Notes under the pieces: model-generated | What the model was told of the DNA's origin: nothing | The model's database searches: none | The model's input: the letters and a program-made list of their open reading frames with translations, nothing else | Shown: piece by piece, positions 38,764 to 48,220 of the stretch | Layout of the letters: every line of letters starts with the position of its first letter | Numbering within the stretch: the stretch's first letter is position 1 | Position numbers and translations under genes: made by a program | Assembly (NCBI GenBank): GCA_905182485.1 | Contig: CAJJBO010000023.1 | Coordinates: 1 to 59,238, forward strand | Source of the DNA: an uncultured Luminiphilus sp. | Lineage (GTDB): Bacteria; Pseudomonadota; Gammaproteobacteria; Pseudomonadales; Halieaceae | Length of the DNA stretch: 59,238 bases | Direction of reading: 5' to 3'

Positions 38764-39851
38764 TTTTCTAAGCCCTGCTCTGCGGCAAATATATCCCGCA
38801 GTAAACGGCGCCACGTTTCATATTGGACATCCAGTGTACCCTCGAGCGTCACGACGCGATCGGCTGTCTCGATCACACTAGGCTGCGTCTCTCCGTCCAG
38901 CGCCTTAGCCAGCTCAAACCAAGCTTGCTCCTGCATTCGGTAAGAGCGATACGCAGCATACTCAGCCTGCATGCGGGCGTATCGGCTATCGTCTGAGCGA
39001 TCACCGCGAGCACGAACGCGCGCTTCATAAGCGTCCAACCAATAGGCCTGTTCGCGGCCTGCATCGCGCCATAACGCATAAGTCCCTCCGGCTCGCTCCC
39101 ATAACGCAACATATTGCTCATCAACGGTGTCACAAAATAGGTATTCCTGATTCCGGATGCGATCCACCCTTCGCATCATCGGATCGTTGTCTGCCGGCAA
39201 TCTCTGCAATTCCCATTTTCCATTCACCTGCTCTGCCAACCCTAAAAAAGCATCGGCTGACAGCTGCTGGGCGTATCGCACCTCAGCCAAGGAAAGCAAT
39301 GAGGCACGATCGCGCTGCCCTTGCCCCTGCCACCATTGCAACAGCCGGTTACTGATGGCGTTGAACAGATCCGCGAAACCCTCCCCCGCCACGGTTTCTC
39401 GATGGCGGATCAGATGATCAAATACCACGGTGCCAGCCGCATCGATCGCGTTGACCTGCAATACCAGATCCCGACCGTCAGACTTAACAATTTGGCTGCG
39501 TATATTGACCGGCATCAACGCCGACGTCGCGGGGACCATTCGCACCACCCCCCACTGGTTACTCGCCACCAGCGCATCCCGTAACTGACCCGCCAATAAC
39601 TTAGATTCGAGGCGCCGCACAGCAGCCGTCGGACTATCATCTTCTGCATCGACACCCGGATCAAAGAGCACTACCCCCACATCGAGCGCAGGGGCACTCG
39701 GCCGATCAGCGACCAGCAGCACCTCCCCCTCCCAAGGACTCTCCATCGACTGCTTATTCTTTGGGCTAGCAGTGCTGCTCTCAGCGTCTGGCTGTGTCGC
39801 GCATCCGCTTCCCCATAAGAGCGCAAATGCGACGGCACACAGGCGCATCAT
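38760..39851 (-). CDS. Predicted lipoprotein of unknown function, first partner of rlmKL
   Basis: I do not recognise a named family. Starting at MMRLCAVAFALLWGSGCATQ, it has a lipoprotein signal with lipobox GSGC. The next ~190 residues (VGVVLFDPGVDAEDDSPTAA, VRRLESKLLAGQLRDAL, VLQVNAIDAAGTVVFDHLI) resemble proteins predicted to have a GNA1162/TolB-N-like alpha/beta fold; the C-terminal ~150 residues are charged and helical (RYARMQAEYAAYRSYRMQEQ). The lipobox suggests an outer-membrane lipoprotein in the periplasm. Start and stop overlap both neighbours, so it is tightly coupled to the preceding lipoprotein gene and to rlmKL. About 363 residues. Confidence 0.75.
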   Translation of the reverse strand: MMRLCAVAFALLWGSGCATQPDAESSTASPKNKQSMESPWEGEVLLVADRPSAPALDVGVVLFDPGVDAEDDSPTAAVRRLESKLLAGQLRDALVASNQWGVVRMVPATSALMPVNIRSQIVKSDGRDLVLQVNAIDAAGTVVFDHLIRHRETVAGEGFADLFNAISNRLLQWWQGQGQRDRASLLSLAEVRYAQQLSADAFLGLAEQVNGKWELQRLPADNDPMMRRVDRIRNQEYLFCDTVDEQYVALWERAGGTYALWRDAGREQAYWLDAYEARVRARGDRSDDSRYARMQAEYAAYRSYRMQEQAWFELAKALDGETQPSVIETADRVVTLEGTLDVQYETWRRLLRDIFAAEQGLEK

Positions 39852-40534
39852 AACGGGGTATCCGAAGTGGCACGCTCGGTGCTGCAGACACGCCCCCGGG
39901 ACAGCGTATCGATACATTGATACCCCCGATTACCGGGTTCAAAACGAGCAAAAATACGACTCACCTCAAAATCTCGCTGGGTCCCGCGAGTACTGAGTCT
40001 TGTTCGTTGAGCGAGCAGTGCGCCATCGGCCGAGCGGACAAATCGGTGCCGTATCGACAAGCCCTCGGGCAACTCGATGTAAAAATGTAATTGCTGACCA
40101 TCCCACCAACAGGTCTCTTGTCCTAATTGCGTGGCAGATGTCTGACCATCGCGAATATCACACACCAAGGCAAAGCTATTTTCGCGATCAATGCGGACAA
40201 AGGCGATATCTTGATGCACCACCAGTAAATCTGACGCGGTAGCCAACTCGGCCATTTTTGCCAGCGCAAGGATCGTATCGACATCACCAAGCGGCGGCCC
40301 CTGATACGTTACGCCTCTCTCTGCGGCATCGCGTTGACGCCGCGCTTGACGCTGAATATCACGAAACGTGCTGTTGAGCTGAGTTTGAACGCTATCGCTG
40401 CGGGCGTAATCGACTTCCCAATGCCCTGAAAAGTCCGCGACGGGCGTGTCAGCCACACGTCGCTGTGGTGTCGTGCTTGCCCCACAACCGCACAACCCTA
40501 AAATGACGCACAGCGTCGCCAAGGTGCGGGGCAT
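39848..40534 (-). CDS. Predicted lipoprotein of unknown function, second partner
   Basis: A protein of about 228 residues starting MPRTLATLCVILGLCGCGAS, a lipoprotein signal with lipobox GLCGC. The mature part opens with DFSGHWEVDYARSDSVQTQL, a beta-strand pattern typical of small beta-barrel or lipocalin-like sensors, followed by a helix (FRDIQRQARRQRDAAERG), then several strands (LLVVHQDIAFVRIDRENSF, CWWDGQQLHFYIELPEGLSI). Three cysteines in the mature part may form disulfides. The stop overlaps the next lipoprotein's start by 4 bases. Function unknown; an envelope pair with its neighbour is likely. An ATG at 40600 would add 22 residues before the signal and is not preferred. Confidence 0.72.
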   Translation of the reverse strand: MPRTLATLCVILGLCGCGASTTPQRRVADTPVADFSGHWEVDYARSDSVQTQLNSTFRDIQRQARRQRDAAERGVTYQGPPLGDVDTILALAKMAELATASDLLVVHQDIAFVRIDRENSFALVCDIRDGQTSATQLGQETCWWDGQQLHFYIELPEGLSIRHRFVRSADGALLAQRTRLSTRGTQRDFEVSRIFARFEPGNRGYQCIDTLSRGRVCSTERATSDTPL

Positions 40535-40700
40535 CAGATGTTGCCCGAGACTTCCGCTAATCAGCATAAACCACAACACATCCTGCGAGCCCGTCGACAC
40601 ACCATTCCGATCGACTCATGTATAGGACTATTGTCACAACACAATACCTCTGGGTAAGCATGGGGGCCCAGGCGAAAAAAAGACGAGTCAACGATTGCTA

Positions 40701-41321
40701 CTAAGCGTGTCGAGCGCTGCCCCACATATTGAAAGCGGCTATCCGTGGTGTTCCCGGCAGGTACATCTGGTCTAACTGCTGTATCGAAAAGCCCGCGCTC
40801 TCGATCCACTCAACAATGGGCCGATTAACATTACAGCCACCGAGAAGTCGTCGCCACAGAGGATTGATACGTTCTTGCCAGCTTGCAACACCGGGATCGG
40901 GTGCCTGGCCGTGCTCGCAAAAAACCAACCTACCGCCCGGTTTTAACACGCGACCTATCTCGGCAAGCGCAGCGTGACCATCGGGAATCGTACACAAGCT
41001 GAAGGTCATGAGTACCGTGTCGAATTGCGCATCAGGTAACGGCATCTTTTCTGCAGACCCCTCGACAAAATCGAGGGGCACACCGACTTGGGCAGCTCGC
41101 GAAGCCGCCAGCCGCCAACTGGTCTGGCAGGGGTCGATCCCCACGATTGACTGAACGCGTTGTGGATCGTAATACGGTAGGTTGTGGCCAGCTCCCATGC
41201 CTATCTCGAGCACATTACCCTGAGCTTGAGGGACCACTTTTTCCCGCTGCTTGAGGATCGGCTTGGTACCGCAAGCACAGGTCACCAATCTGGGGACAAT
41301 TTTGTCGTTATAGAAACCCAT
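40701..41321 (-). CDS. Class I SAM-dependent methyltransferase (UbiE/methylase-11 type)
   Basis: A 206-residue methyltransferase with the standard motifs: GNVLEIGMGAGHNLPYYD (motif I), VGIDPCQTSWRLA (post I), FDTVLMTFSLCTIPDG (motif II/III) and EIGRVLKPGGRLVFCEHGQA. The C-terminus, RRLLGGCNVNRPIVEWIESA and MYLPGTPRIAAFNMWGSAR, matches a group often called methyltransferase-like 7 (thiol/alkyl methyltransferases) in eukaryotes. The substrate is unknown. It stands alone, with plsC upstream on the same strand 85 bases away. Confidence 0.85.
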   Translation of the reverse strand: MGFYNDKIVPRLVTCACGTKPILKQREKVVPQAQGNVLEIGMGAGHNLPYYDPQRVQSIVGIDPCQTSWRLAASRAAQVGVPLDFVEGSAEKMPLPDAQFDTVLMTFSLCTIPDGHAALAEIGRVLKPGGRLVFCEHGQAPDPGVASWQERINPLWRRLLGGCNVNRPIVEWIESAGFSIQQLDQMYLPGTPRIAAFNMWGSARHA

Positions 41322-41406
41322 TTATCACCTGCTCTGTTGTTCTGTTCCGCCAGTGTAAACAGACTCAGCGCCTTCAGCGACGGTTTTTGCCCTCTCTGCA
41401 ACGACC

Positions 41407-42270
41407 CTACTCTTTGGCGTTCCCTGCAGCACCGTGGGACCCGCGAGCGGCATCGGCGCGCAGTTCTAGTGAAGCTTGGATAGCCGCTTCCTGCTGCGCC
41501 AAGTCAATGGGCCGCTCCACCTCTGGATACGCCTCAGGGTCAATCCGTCGCATCTCCTCCTCTATCCAGGCCTCCACCTTCTCCATCATCTCGCCCGGAC
41601 TTCCAGCGGGGTCTGGCACAATGGGCGCACCCAGTGAGACCTGAATCGTTCCTGGAACGAATGTGAAACTTTTACGAGGCCAGCACTGGGCGGACGCCAC
41701 TGCAATGGGCACAATACTGGCGCCAGTGGCCATGGCCAGGCGCGCAGCACCCGTTTTATAGATGCCCTGCTGACCTCTCTCTGAGCGAGTCCCCTCGGGA
41801 AACATAATGACCCACTTACCCCGATCCATCAGTTGCTCGCCCATTGATGCGACTTTATTCCAGGCGCCGCCCCGAGCAGAGCGGTCAATATGGATCATAT
41901 TGAGACACGCCATCGCCCATCCAAAAAAGGGAATAAACAAAAGCTCACGCTTGAAGACATAGGCCAAGGGATGGGGCATTCGACTCGCGAAAAAAAACGT
42001 CTCCCACGTTGACTGGTGCTTGGGACACAAAATAATGCGGCTATTGTTGTCGTCTTTTTGCGGAAGATGATGCTCACCCTCCACTTCATACTCAACTCGC
42101 CCTATGAGACGTGCCGCGGCCACCGCTCCGCGCAACCAAGGACGCGCCAAGTACCACCATCGCTTGTCTGGATCAATCAATGGCGTCGCCAGAACAATCA
42201 ACGACGCCATCGGAATAACGGTCACCGCCATCCATAAAAAGACAATCACTGAACGCAGCGGCCCCATCAT
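41407..42270 (-). CDS. plsC: 1-acyl-sn-glycerol-3-phosphate acyltransferase
   Basis: PlsC makes phosphatidic acid at the inner membrane. The N-terminus has a hydrophobic segment (SVIVFLWMAVTVIPMASLIV). The acyltransferase motifs are CPKHQSTWETFFF (motif I, where the usual H-x4-D is H-x4-E here), IHIDRSARGGAW (motif II), WVIMFPEGTRSERGQQGIY (motif III) and IVPIAVASAQCWPRKS (motif IV). The 287 residues include a helical C-terminal tail. Glu instead of Asp in motif I is found in some bacterial PlsC proteins. Confidence 0.9.
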   Translation of the reverse strand: MMGPLRSVIVFLWMAVTVIPMASLIVLATPLIDPDKRWWYLARPWLRGAVAAARLIGRVEYEVEGEHHLPQKDDNNSRIILCPKHQSTWETFFFASRMPHPLAYVFKRELLFIPFFGWAMACLNMIHIDRSARGGAWNKVASMGEQLMDRGKWVIMFPEGTRSERGQQGIYKTGAARLAMATGASIVPIAVASAQCWPRKSFTFVPGTIQVSLGAPIVPDPAGSPGEMMEKVEAWIEEEMRRIDPEAYPEVERPIDLAQQEAAIQASLELRADAARGSHGAAGNAKE

Positions 42271-42419
42271 CCAACCTTTGATGACGGCCTATTGGCGGTG
42301 CTCATAGCGCTTCGCATCAATCCGAGAGACTCCACTACCTCCCACATGAGGTGGGCATTAAACCAGAAACAGCGATTGCTCGCGCCGTCTATTCGCTTTC
42401 GCACACAACGCCCCCACCC

Positions 42420-42449
42420 TATAATATGCACAGTGGAGATACTCAATTG
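42420..42449 (+). promoter_or_regulatory. -10 box, ribosome site and TTG start of the small gene
   Basis: TATAAT lies at 42420-42425, directly before an in-frame ATG; TTTCGC stands 17 bases upstream. GGAG at 42435-42438 is followed 8 bases later by TTG (42447). Transcription should begin near 42432, so the ATG at 42426 would not be in the message and TTG is the better start. Confidence 0.6.
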
Positions 42450-42776
42450 AAAAAACCGCCCTCTAAACAAGACCTGCGACGGCGTCTGTCTCAGCAGACC
42501 GCCAAGTTTCTGTCGTCAGGGGGAAGCATCCAAGAACTTGCGCGGGGCGAGAGCGCCTATGAGCGCAACGAAATACCGCCTCCGGCGCCACTCTTTACCG
42601 ATGCAAAAGTCGCCAGAACGCCGCTCACTGATGTCGTTGCCGCACTGGACGCTCGGAGAGCACCAAAGCGCCAACAAAAAAAGGGGTCGCGTCGAAGCAC
42701 TCCGCGCCAGCGGAAGCAAGTCGTCTATGACGATTTTGGCGAACCGCTGCGCGTTGTCTGGGTAGAGGACCCCTAG
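42447..42776 (+). CDS. Small conserved basic protein, function unknown
   Basis: About 109 residues, strongly charged. LRRRLSQQTAKFLSSGGSIQ, then ELARGESAYERNE and VARTPLTDVVAALDARRAPK recall small conserved proteins of Pseudomonas and relatives that share an L-x-Q-T-x-x-F-L-x-x-G-G pattern followed by R-T-P and a basic tail; I do not know a function. The C-terminal half is Lys/Arg-rich (RQQKKGSRRSTPRQRKQ), which suggests nucleic-acid or ribosome association (inference). The TTG start is supported by the promoter and ribosome site described separately. It is divergent from plsC. Confidence 0.7.
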   Translation: MKKPPSKQDLRRRLSQQTAKFLSSGGSIQELARGESAYERNEIPPPAPLFTDAKVARTPLTDVVAALDARRAPKRQQKKGSRRSTPRQRKQVVYDDFGEPLRVVWVEDP

Positions 42777-42867
42777 CGCACGGTCAAGGTAGCGAGTTTA
42801 GTGCTGACGAATGAACTAAGGCCCGTGCACAGCCGTAAGGATCATTGATTCCATTACGGCCAGCACG

Positions 42868-44279
42868 ATGATTTCCTTAAAAGAAGTAATTGAAGTGGAA
42901 CGCCCGATCGAAGCCTGCTTTCGGTACGTGGCCGATTTTCGCACCACTGTCGAATGGGATGCGACGGCACTCAGCGCCAGTAAAAGCACGGAAGAGCCCG
43001 TTGGGTTAGGGAGTGAATTTTCGCTGCTCTGCCGAGCCGGCCCTACAACCATATCGATCCAGTACACTATTGTGGAATACACCCCTTGGCAGTCGGTTGT
43101 GCTGGAGGGGAAAAGCCGTTGGTTCACCGTGCGGGATGTCATCACCTTTGAACCGCGAGGCGCGAACACCACTCAGATCACCTACTGCGCCGATTTCACC
43201 TACGGGTTCGGCTTGCGCACACTCGCAAAAAAGACAGAAAGCGCTATGCGAGCGTTAGGGCATAAAAGCCTGCTCGGGCTCGCTCGTGCACTTCAGGACA
43301 ACAATCCATCCCCCGCTGTCAGCCCAAAAACCGCAAAACGGGACCGGAACCTATTCTCCGCGCTGGCCTGCTTTACCCGGGCTGGATACCGGAACGGTCG
43401 ACGCGCGTGGGCGCCAATGAGCACTGACATGACGGGAAAGCATGTGGTGCTCACCGGCGCCAGTGCGGGCTTGGGGTTTGAAGCCGCCGTGGCCTTACTC
43501 GAAGCCGGCGCCACGCTCACCCTCGTCATCCGCGATCCGAATAAAGTCATGCCGATGCAGGCGGCATTGCAAGAGAGGACCGGCCGGCAAGCTGATCAAG
43601 TGGAGCTGGCTGATCTCAGCTTACTGAGCCAGGTCAATGCGTTGAGTCAGCGCCTGCTGAGCGCTGATCGACCCATAGATGTGTTGATCAACAACGCCGG
43701 TGCCTTGTTTAATGATTACTCTCAGACGTCAGAGGGCATCGAGACCAGTGCCGCGCTGCTGCTGCTGTCGCCGTGGCGCCTGACCGAGGCGCTGCATCCT
43801 CTCTTGGCTCACCACAATACGCCCGCCCGCGTCATTAACGTGGTTTCGGGGGGCATGTACACGCAGAAACTTCGGTGTGAATCACTGGTGATGTCAAAAG
43901 ATGACTATCGTGGTTCGGTCGCCTACGCTCGCGCAAAGCGTGCCCTGACGGTGCTCACTGAGTTGTGGTCTGCGCAGTGGCAAGACGACCATATTGTGGT
44001 CAATGCCATGCATCCTGGCTGGGCAGATACGCCGGGTGTGCAAGGTGCACTGCCGGGCTTCAGGCGCTTGTCTACATGCAGTTGGCCCACAATGCGGACT
44101 GGCTCCGGCTTGCCCGCGCTCGCGAGGCGGATAAAACCAGCGGTCACTTGTTCCTTGATCGAGAGCCGCGCACAACCCACCTGCGCCGCGGTACGCTCGA
44201 ATCAGCGGAGGAGAGAGCCGCTTTACAACCCTGGTTGACTCAGGCCTACGCGGCACTCGACCTCGCAGAGAGCACTTGA
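42868..44279 (+). CDS. SRPBCC domain - short-chain dehydrogenase fusion (frameshifted near the end)
   Basis: Residues 1-150 are an SRPBCC (polyketide-cyclase-like) domain: VIEVERPIEACFRYVADFRT, EEPVGLGSEFSLL, ITFEPRGANTTQITYCADFT. A short linker with FTRAGYRNGRR leads into an SDR domain: HVVLTGASAGLGFEAAVALL (NAD-binding GxxxGxG), VLINNAGALFNDYSQ, INVVSGGMYTQKL (catalytic Ser) and VAYARAKRALTVL (YxxxK). MYTQKL and NAMHPGWADTPGVQGALPGF are hallmarks of DHRS12-like SDRs. An indel near 44,070 shifts into the frame with DKTSGHLFLDREPRTTHL, the normal C-terminus. The combined hydrophobic-ligand and dehydrogenase domains suggest a reductase for a lipophilic substrate. It is followed by epoxide hydrolase and thioesterase genes on the same strand. 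Confidence 0.83.
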
Positions 44280-44334
44280 GGGAGGGCCTTAGTGGGGTTA
44301 CTTTGGCCACTCGATCATTTATCGGCAGGCCGTC

Positions 44335-45504
44335 ATGAATCACACACTCGATCCCCTCCAGCCCCACTTTGAAGATGACGCTATTCATGACGCGCGACAA
44401 CGCCTAGCGCAAACTCGCTTTCCTGAAGCCGAGACCGTTGAGGACTGGCAGCAAGGCGTACCGCTGAGTTATTGCCAAGAGCTGGTTCGCTATTGGAGAG
44501 ACGACTACGATTGGCAACGGGTGCCGAATCAACTCGCGAAGTACGAAAATTGGATGACTGAGCTAGAGGGGGTCCGCATCCATGTCGTTCATGTCCGCAG
44601 CCCTCATACTGATGCCAAGCCTCTGCTAATGACGCATGGCTGGCCGGGGTCAGTGCTCGAGTTTCTGGAGGTCATTGGACCCTTAACCGACCCGACAAAA
44701 TGGGGTGGCCAACCAGAGGACGCCTTTCACCTTGTTATGCCCAGTCTCCCTGGATTTGGTTTTTCGGCAAAGCCCACGGAGCCTGGATTTGGTATCGATC
44801 GCATTGCCATCATGTGGGACGCTCTCATGCTACGCCTCGGCTACGATCAGTATGTGGCGCAAGGTGGCGACTGGGGATCCTTGGTGACGCACGCCCTGCT
44901 GCTTAATGACGCATTACATTGCCAAGCTGGGCATGTGAACTTACCACTGGTGCTACCTGATGAAGAGACGCTGTCCTCAAACGACTCTGCGGAGCAAGCC
45001 ACAATGGCGGCAGCGCTCCACTACCAAGCACATGAAGCTGGGTACTCGAATCAACAGAGTACAAGGCCGCAAACACTAGCCTATGCATTAGCCGACTCCC
45101 CTGCCGGCCAAATGGCATGGATTATTGAGAAGTATGCACAGTGGACCGACTCAATGCGGCATAACGTCAGGCATCCTGAGAACGTCATCCCTCGAGATGT
45201 GCTGCTGGATATCGTGACCCATTACTGGATGACGAATTCGAGTGGCAGTAGCGCGAGATTGTATTGGGAGAGCTTTAAGACGCCAGACTACCGTCCTATC
45301 GAAGCCCCAATGGGTATCTCGCTATTTCCTAAAGAACTCTTTATCTGCACGGAGCGGCTTGCAAAAACCCGTTATCAAAAGTTGGTGACGTTTAATAATC
45401 AGCACACACAAGGAGGCCATTTTGCAGCACTTGAGCAGCCGAGTGCCTTCATTAGCGACGTCCGCGGATGGCACGCGGCCCTGCGCGCAACCGGATATTG
45501 CTGA
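44335..45504 (+). CDS. Epoxide hydrolase (EHN domain, alpha/beta hydrolase)
   Basis: A 389-residue enzyme with the N-terminal epoxide-hydrolase cap domain (DARQRLAQTRFPEAETVEDW, ELVRYWRDDYDWQRVPNQLA) and the alpha/beta hydrolase core: LLMTHGWPGSVLEFLEVI (HGxP oxyanion loop), LPGFGFSAKP, VAQGGDWGSLVTHALLL with the nucleophilic Asp of GGDWGS, and NNQHTQGGHFAALEQP with the catalytic His. It belongs to the microsomal/juvenile-hormone epoxide hydrolase-like class, which opens epoxides to diols. No signal peptide. Its place among SDR and thioesterase genes suggests a catabolic pathway for a lipophilic compound (inference). Confidence 0.9.
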   Translation: MNHTLDPLQPHFEDDAIHDARQRLAQTRFPEAETVEDWQQGVPLSYCQELVRYWRDDYDWQRVPNQLAKYENWMTELEGVRIHVVHVRSPHTDAKPLLMTHGWPGSVLEFLEVIGPLTDPTKWGGQPEDAFHLVMPSLPGFGFSAKPTEPGFGIDRIAIMWDALMLRLGYDQYVAQGGDWGSLVTHALLLNDALHCQAGHVNLPLVLPDEETLSSNDSAEQATMAAALHYQAHEAGYSNQQSTRPQTLAYALADSPAGQMAWIIEKYAQWTDSMRHNVRHPENVIPRDVLLDIVTHYWMTNSSGSSARLYWESFKTPDYRPIEAPMGISLFPKELFICTERLAKTRYQKLVTFNNQHTQGGHFAALEQPSAFISDVRGWHAALRATGYC

Positions 45505-45507
45505 AGC

Positions 45508-46158
45508 ATGGCATCATCTGAATCCGATAACACCGATTCAACAGCTGATCCCTATTGGCGAGCGCGACAGCAACTGGCGTTAGCAGCACGCCAGTTAAAC
45601 GAATCATTAATCAGTGCGGATATCCCACCAGAACAAGCACTCGAGTTGAGTAACGAACTCTCCCGCTTAGCAGCGTCGCTTAGCGACTTGCCTCAAGTGA
45701 GTGGCCTGATGGATATGGTAGGTCGGCGACCGCAGGACGGCATCGATACGATCATGGGAGAGTTTGTCGCCATAGCTGGTCGAAGCCACCCCTGCTCACC
45801 TGATCTGACTTGGCATGCAGAACCTCATCAAATACGGGGCATTGTGACCTTCAGTCAGGCGTTTGAAGGCCCTCCCGGGCACGTCCACGGCGGATGGGTT
45901 GCTGGCATTCTGGACCACCTGATGGGAATGACTCATGTTCATATGGGGCAACCGGGCATGACCAGCGGATTAACCGTTCGGTATCTCAAACCCACGCCGC
46001 TTAGACAGATCATCGCGATAAGCGCCGTCGCCGAGGAACTCGATGAACGACGCACACAGGTCAACGCTGAAATGCGCTGCGGCGAAACCATCACTGCAAC
46101 GGCCACTGCCATCTTTGTTCGGGTCGATCGGGCTAGGTTTGGCATCGAGTCCCCATGA
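45508..46158 (+). CDS. PaaI-type hot-dog thioesterase-like protein
   Basis: A 216-residue protein whose C-terminal ~120 residues form a hot-dog fold: FEGPPGHVHGGWVAGILDHL (the H-G-G near the active site), MTSGLTVRYLKPTPLRQII and RCGETITATATAIFVRV. Such proteins hydrolyse acyl-CoA thioesters. The first ~80 residues are a helical, Ser/Asp-rich extension (YWRARQQLALAARQLNESL) not found in the minimal enzyme. It begins 3 bases after the epoxide hydrolase stop, so the two are one transcription unit. Substrate unknown. Confidence 0.82.
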   Translation: MASSESDNTDSTADPYWRARQQLALAARQLNESLISADIPPEQALELSNELSRLAASLSDLPQVSGLMDMVGRRPQDGIDTIMGEFVAIAGRSHPCSPDLTWHAEPHQIRGIVTFSQAFEGPPGHVHGGWVAGILDHLMGMTHVHMGQPGMTSGLTVRYLKPTPLRQIIAISAVAEELDERRTQVNAEMRCGETITATATAIFVRVDRARFGIESP

Positions 46159-46180
46159 ACTCTGAAGTCCACTTGACCCC

Positions 46181-47889
46181 CTAAAGGCGTTTATAAACGG
46201 TCGCACCCGCAATGATCGTTCGATCTACTTTGAGTGACCGTATGTCTGGCGCGGTGAGAGGATTATCCGACAGCACTACCAAATCGGCATGCTTCCCCGG
46301 TTCGATAGAGCCGATGACGTCATCCATGAACACCTGCCACGCCGCGTCGATCGTGACAGCACGGAGCGCCGAAAGCCGATCGATACGTTGATCGGGGCCA
46401 ATGATCGCTCCTCCTGTGCTCTTTCGCTCCACTTGGCTCCAAACGGCCTGCAGCGGCAACATGGGGGTGACCGGCGTATCAAGATGAGAGCTAAAACGGA
46501 CGCCTGCCTCTAGCGCCCATCGAGCGGGGCTCATATTGGCCGCACGCTCGGGCCCCATAAATATTGCGGCATGACGATCACCCCAGTAATAGGTGTGGGC
46601 CGAGAAAAAGCTGGGCGTGACGCCCAGGTCAGCCATTCTCGCCATTTGGTCTTCACGGGTCATTTGGGCATGAATCATCAATGGCCGCGCTTCGGGCCAT
46701 GGGTGCTGTTGCATTGCGTACTCGATCGCATCCAGCCCATCCTCTATCGACGCATCGCCGTTACAGTGAATTGCCACTTGTATGCGCCGCTCATAAAGTC
46801 CAGCCACTTGCTGAAACAGCATATCGCGAGGCACCGACGCGTAACCCCGATAGTCAGCATCTCCTTTAAACGGCACGTGATAAGGCGCCGATAAATAGCC
46901 GGTATAGCCCTGAATACTGCCGTCAGCAATAATTTTGACCCTCGGCGCGGAAACCTTAGCCCTGGCAAAACTGTCGAGCGCCACACTGCCGTCCAGCAGT
47001 TGCTCGCCTACCTCTTCAAACAAGGGGAACAGCGCCACTCGCTGAGGAAATTGATTCAACTGACTCAAAAATCCCAGCAACGTCGCCACCGTGGTGGGCA
47101 TACCCCCTGCCGACGCCGTCGTGACGCCCACAGCAAGGTACTCCGCCGCCGCCTGAGTAGTCATGCGCACGGCATCCATCGCACTCAAATCGAGGGTGTA
47201 CTCCCATACTGCTCGCGCAGCGGTCTCTTCCAAAACGCCATTGGGGCGTCGGCCATCCTCTAAGCGAGGATCTCTCACAATGACGCCACCTTCGGGATCG
47301 GGTGTTGCCGCATCGATCCCCAATATGGCGAGGCCGGTGCTGTTAACGACGGCCAAATGACCGGAGACATGAATAATGGCTACTGGGCGATCGGATGCCA
47401 TGGTGGATCATCGCGATTGGGGTGCCGTCGTTCAGCCAACAGCGTATCGTCATAACCGTGCCCCACGATCCAGCCATCAGTGCGGGTTTGCGCGAGACGG
47501 GTTAAACGCTCCAGTAACTCCGACAGATTAGTCACCTCGCCAATAGGTGGGCTGTTCAGGTCGGCGGAGAACACCGTCTGACCTGACCCAGGAAAATGAC
47601 CATGGGCATCTATAAATCCGGGCAGAACACTACGCCCTCTCAGGTCGACGACCACCGTATTATTGCCGGCTAACGCCAACATCTCTTCAGATGAGCCCAC
47701 TGACTCGATCAGCCCCTCGCGCAGACTCACCGCCTCATGCACCGCGCCCGCGGCGTCCATTGTCAACACATTACCGTTGACATAAATCTCGTGCTCGGGC
47801 GCTGACGGGGGGCGAGTGGCGATGGCTGCGAGCACCAAGACTCCGCCTATAAAAGCCAATAATATTAGTATGGTTACACGCCAATTCAT
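46181..47889 (-). CDS. Membrane-anchored amidohydrolase, YtcJ-like (frameshifted)
   Basis: A metal-dependent hydrolase of about 568 residues. The N-terminus carries a signal anchor (ILILLAFIGGVLVLAAIAT), then HEIYVNGNVLTMDAAGAVHE and VLPGFIDAHGHFPGSGQTVF (the H-x-H metal site). After an indel near 47,390 the frame changes to RPVAIIHVSGHLAVVNSTGL, VKIIADGSIQGYTGYLSAPY, VAIHCNGDASIEDGLDAIEY (metal-binding His), MIHAQMTREDQM and IGSIEPGKHADLVVLSDNPL at the end. The YtcJ/amidohydrolase-3 group hydrolyses amides or formamides of unknown identity. The anchor indicates a periplasmic enzyme. It is convergent with the thioesterase gene and downstream of slyX. Confidence 0.87.
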
Positions 47890-47898
47890 AAGTACTCT

Positions 47899-48168
47899 CT
47901 AGTTACCAGATTGCGGGGCTGCCTCCCTGGGCAAAGCGCCTAACGGTCTTGAATGAGGTGGCGGTGGTTCAGGCGATCCGTCTGCCACCGCATCTAGGCG
48001 AGCACCCTGCTCCCCCAATCGCTCTCGCAAGAGTTCCACGGTCCGCTCAAGCTTCAAGATTTCTCTTTGCTGTTGTGACAACGCCTGATCTAACGTCTGA
48101 ACCGCATCCTCTAAAAAGGCGAGCTGCGCTTCTAGCTGAGCGGTATCACTCATATCCATGTCCATCAC
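47899..48168 (-). CDS. slyX: SlyX family protein
   Basis: An 89-residue protein with the SlyX coiled coil: QLEAQLAFLEDAVQTLDQAL, QQREILKLERTVELLRERLG, followed by a Pro-rich tail (PEPPPPHSRPLG). SlyX is widespread in gammaproteobacteria and without a defined function. The first Met codons (MMDMDM) leave the start uncertain by a few residues. It lies 9 bases before the amidohydrolase start and is divergent from yciH. Confidence 0.85.
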   Translation of the reverse strand: MMDMDMSDTAQLEAQLAFLEDAVQTLDQALSQQQREILKLERTVELLRERLGEQGARLDAVADGSPEPPPPHSRPLGALPREAAPQSGN

Positions 48169-48187
48169 TGCGTTATCTCAATGCTAC

Positions 48188-48193
48188 TATAAC
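48188..48193 (+). promoter_or_regulatory. Probable -10 box of yciH
   Basis: TATAAC lies 28 bases before the yciH TTG start, leaving room for the GGAG ribosome site at 48210-48213. No strong -35 was found; slyX is transcribed the other way from the same gap. Confidence 0.4.
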
Positions 48194-48220
48194 TCTGTCA
48201 CTACCTGACGGAGTAACCTC

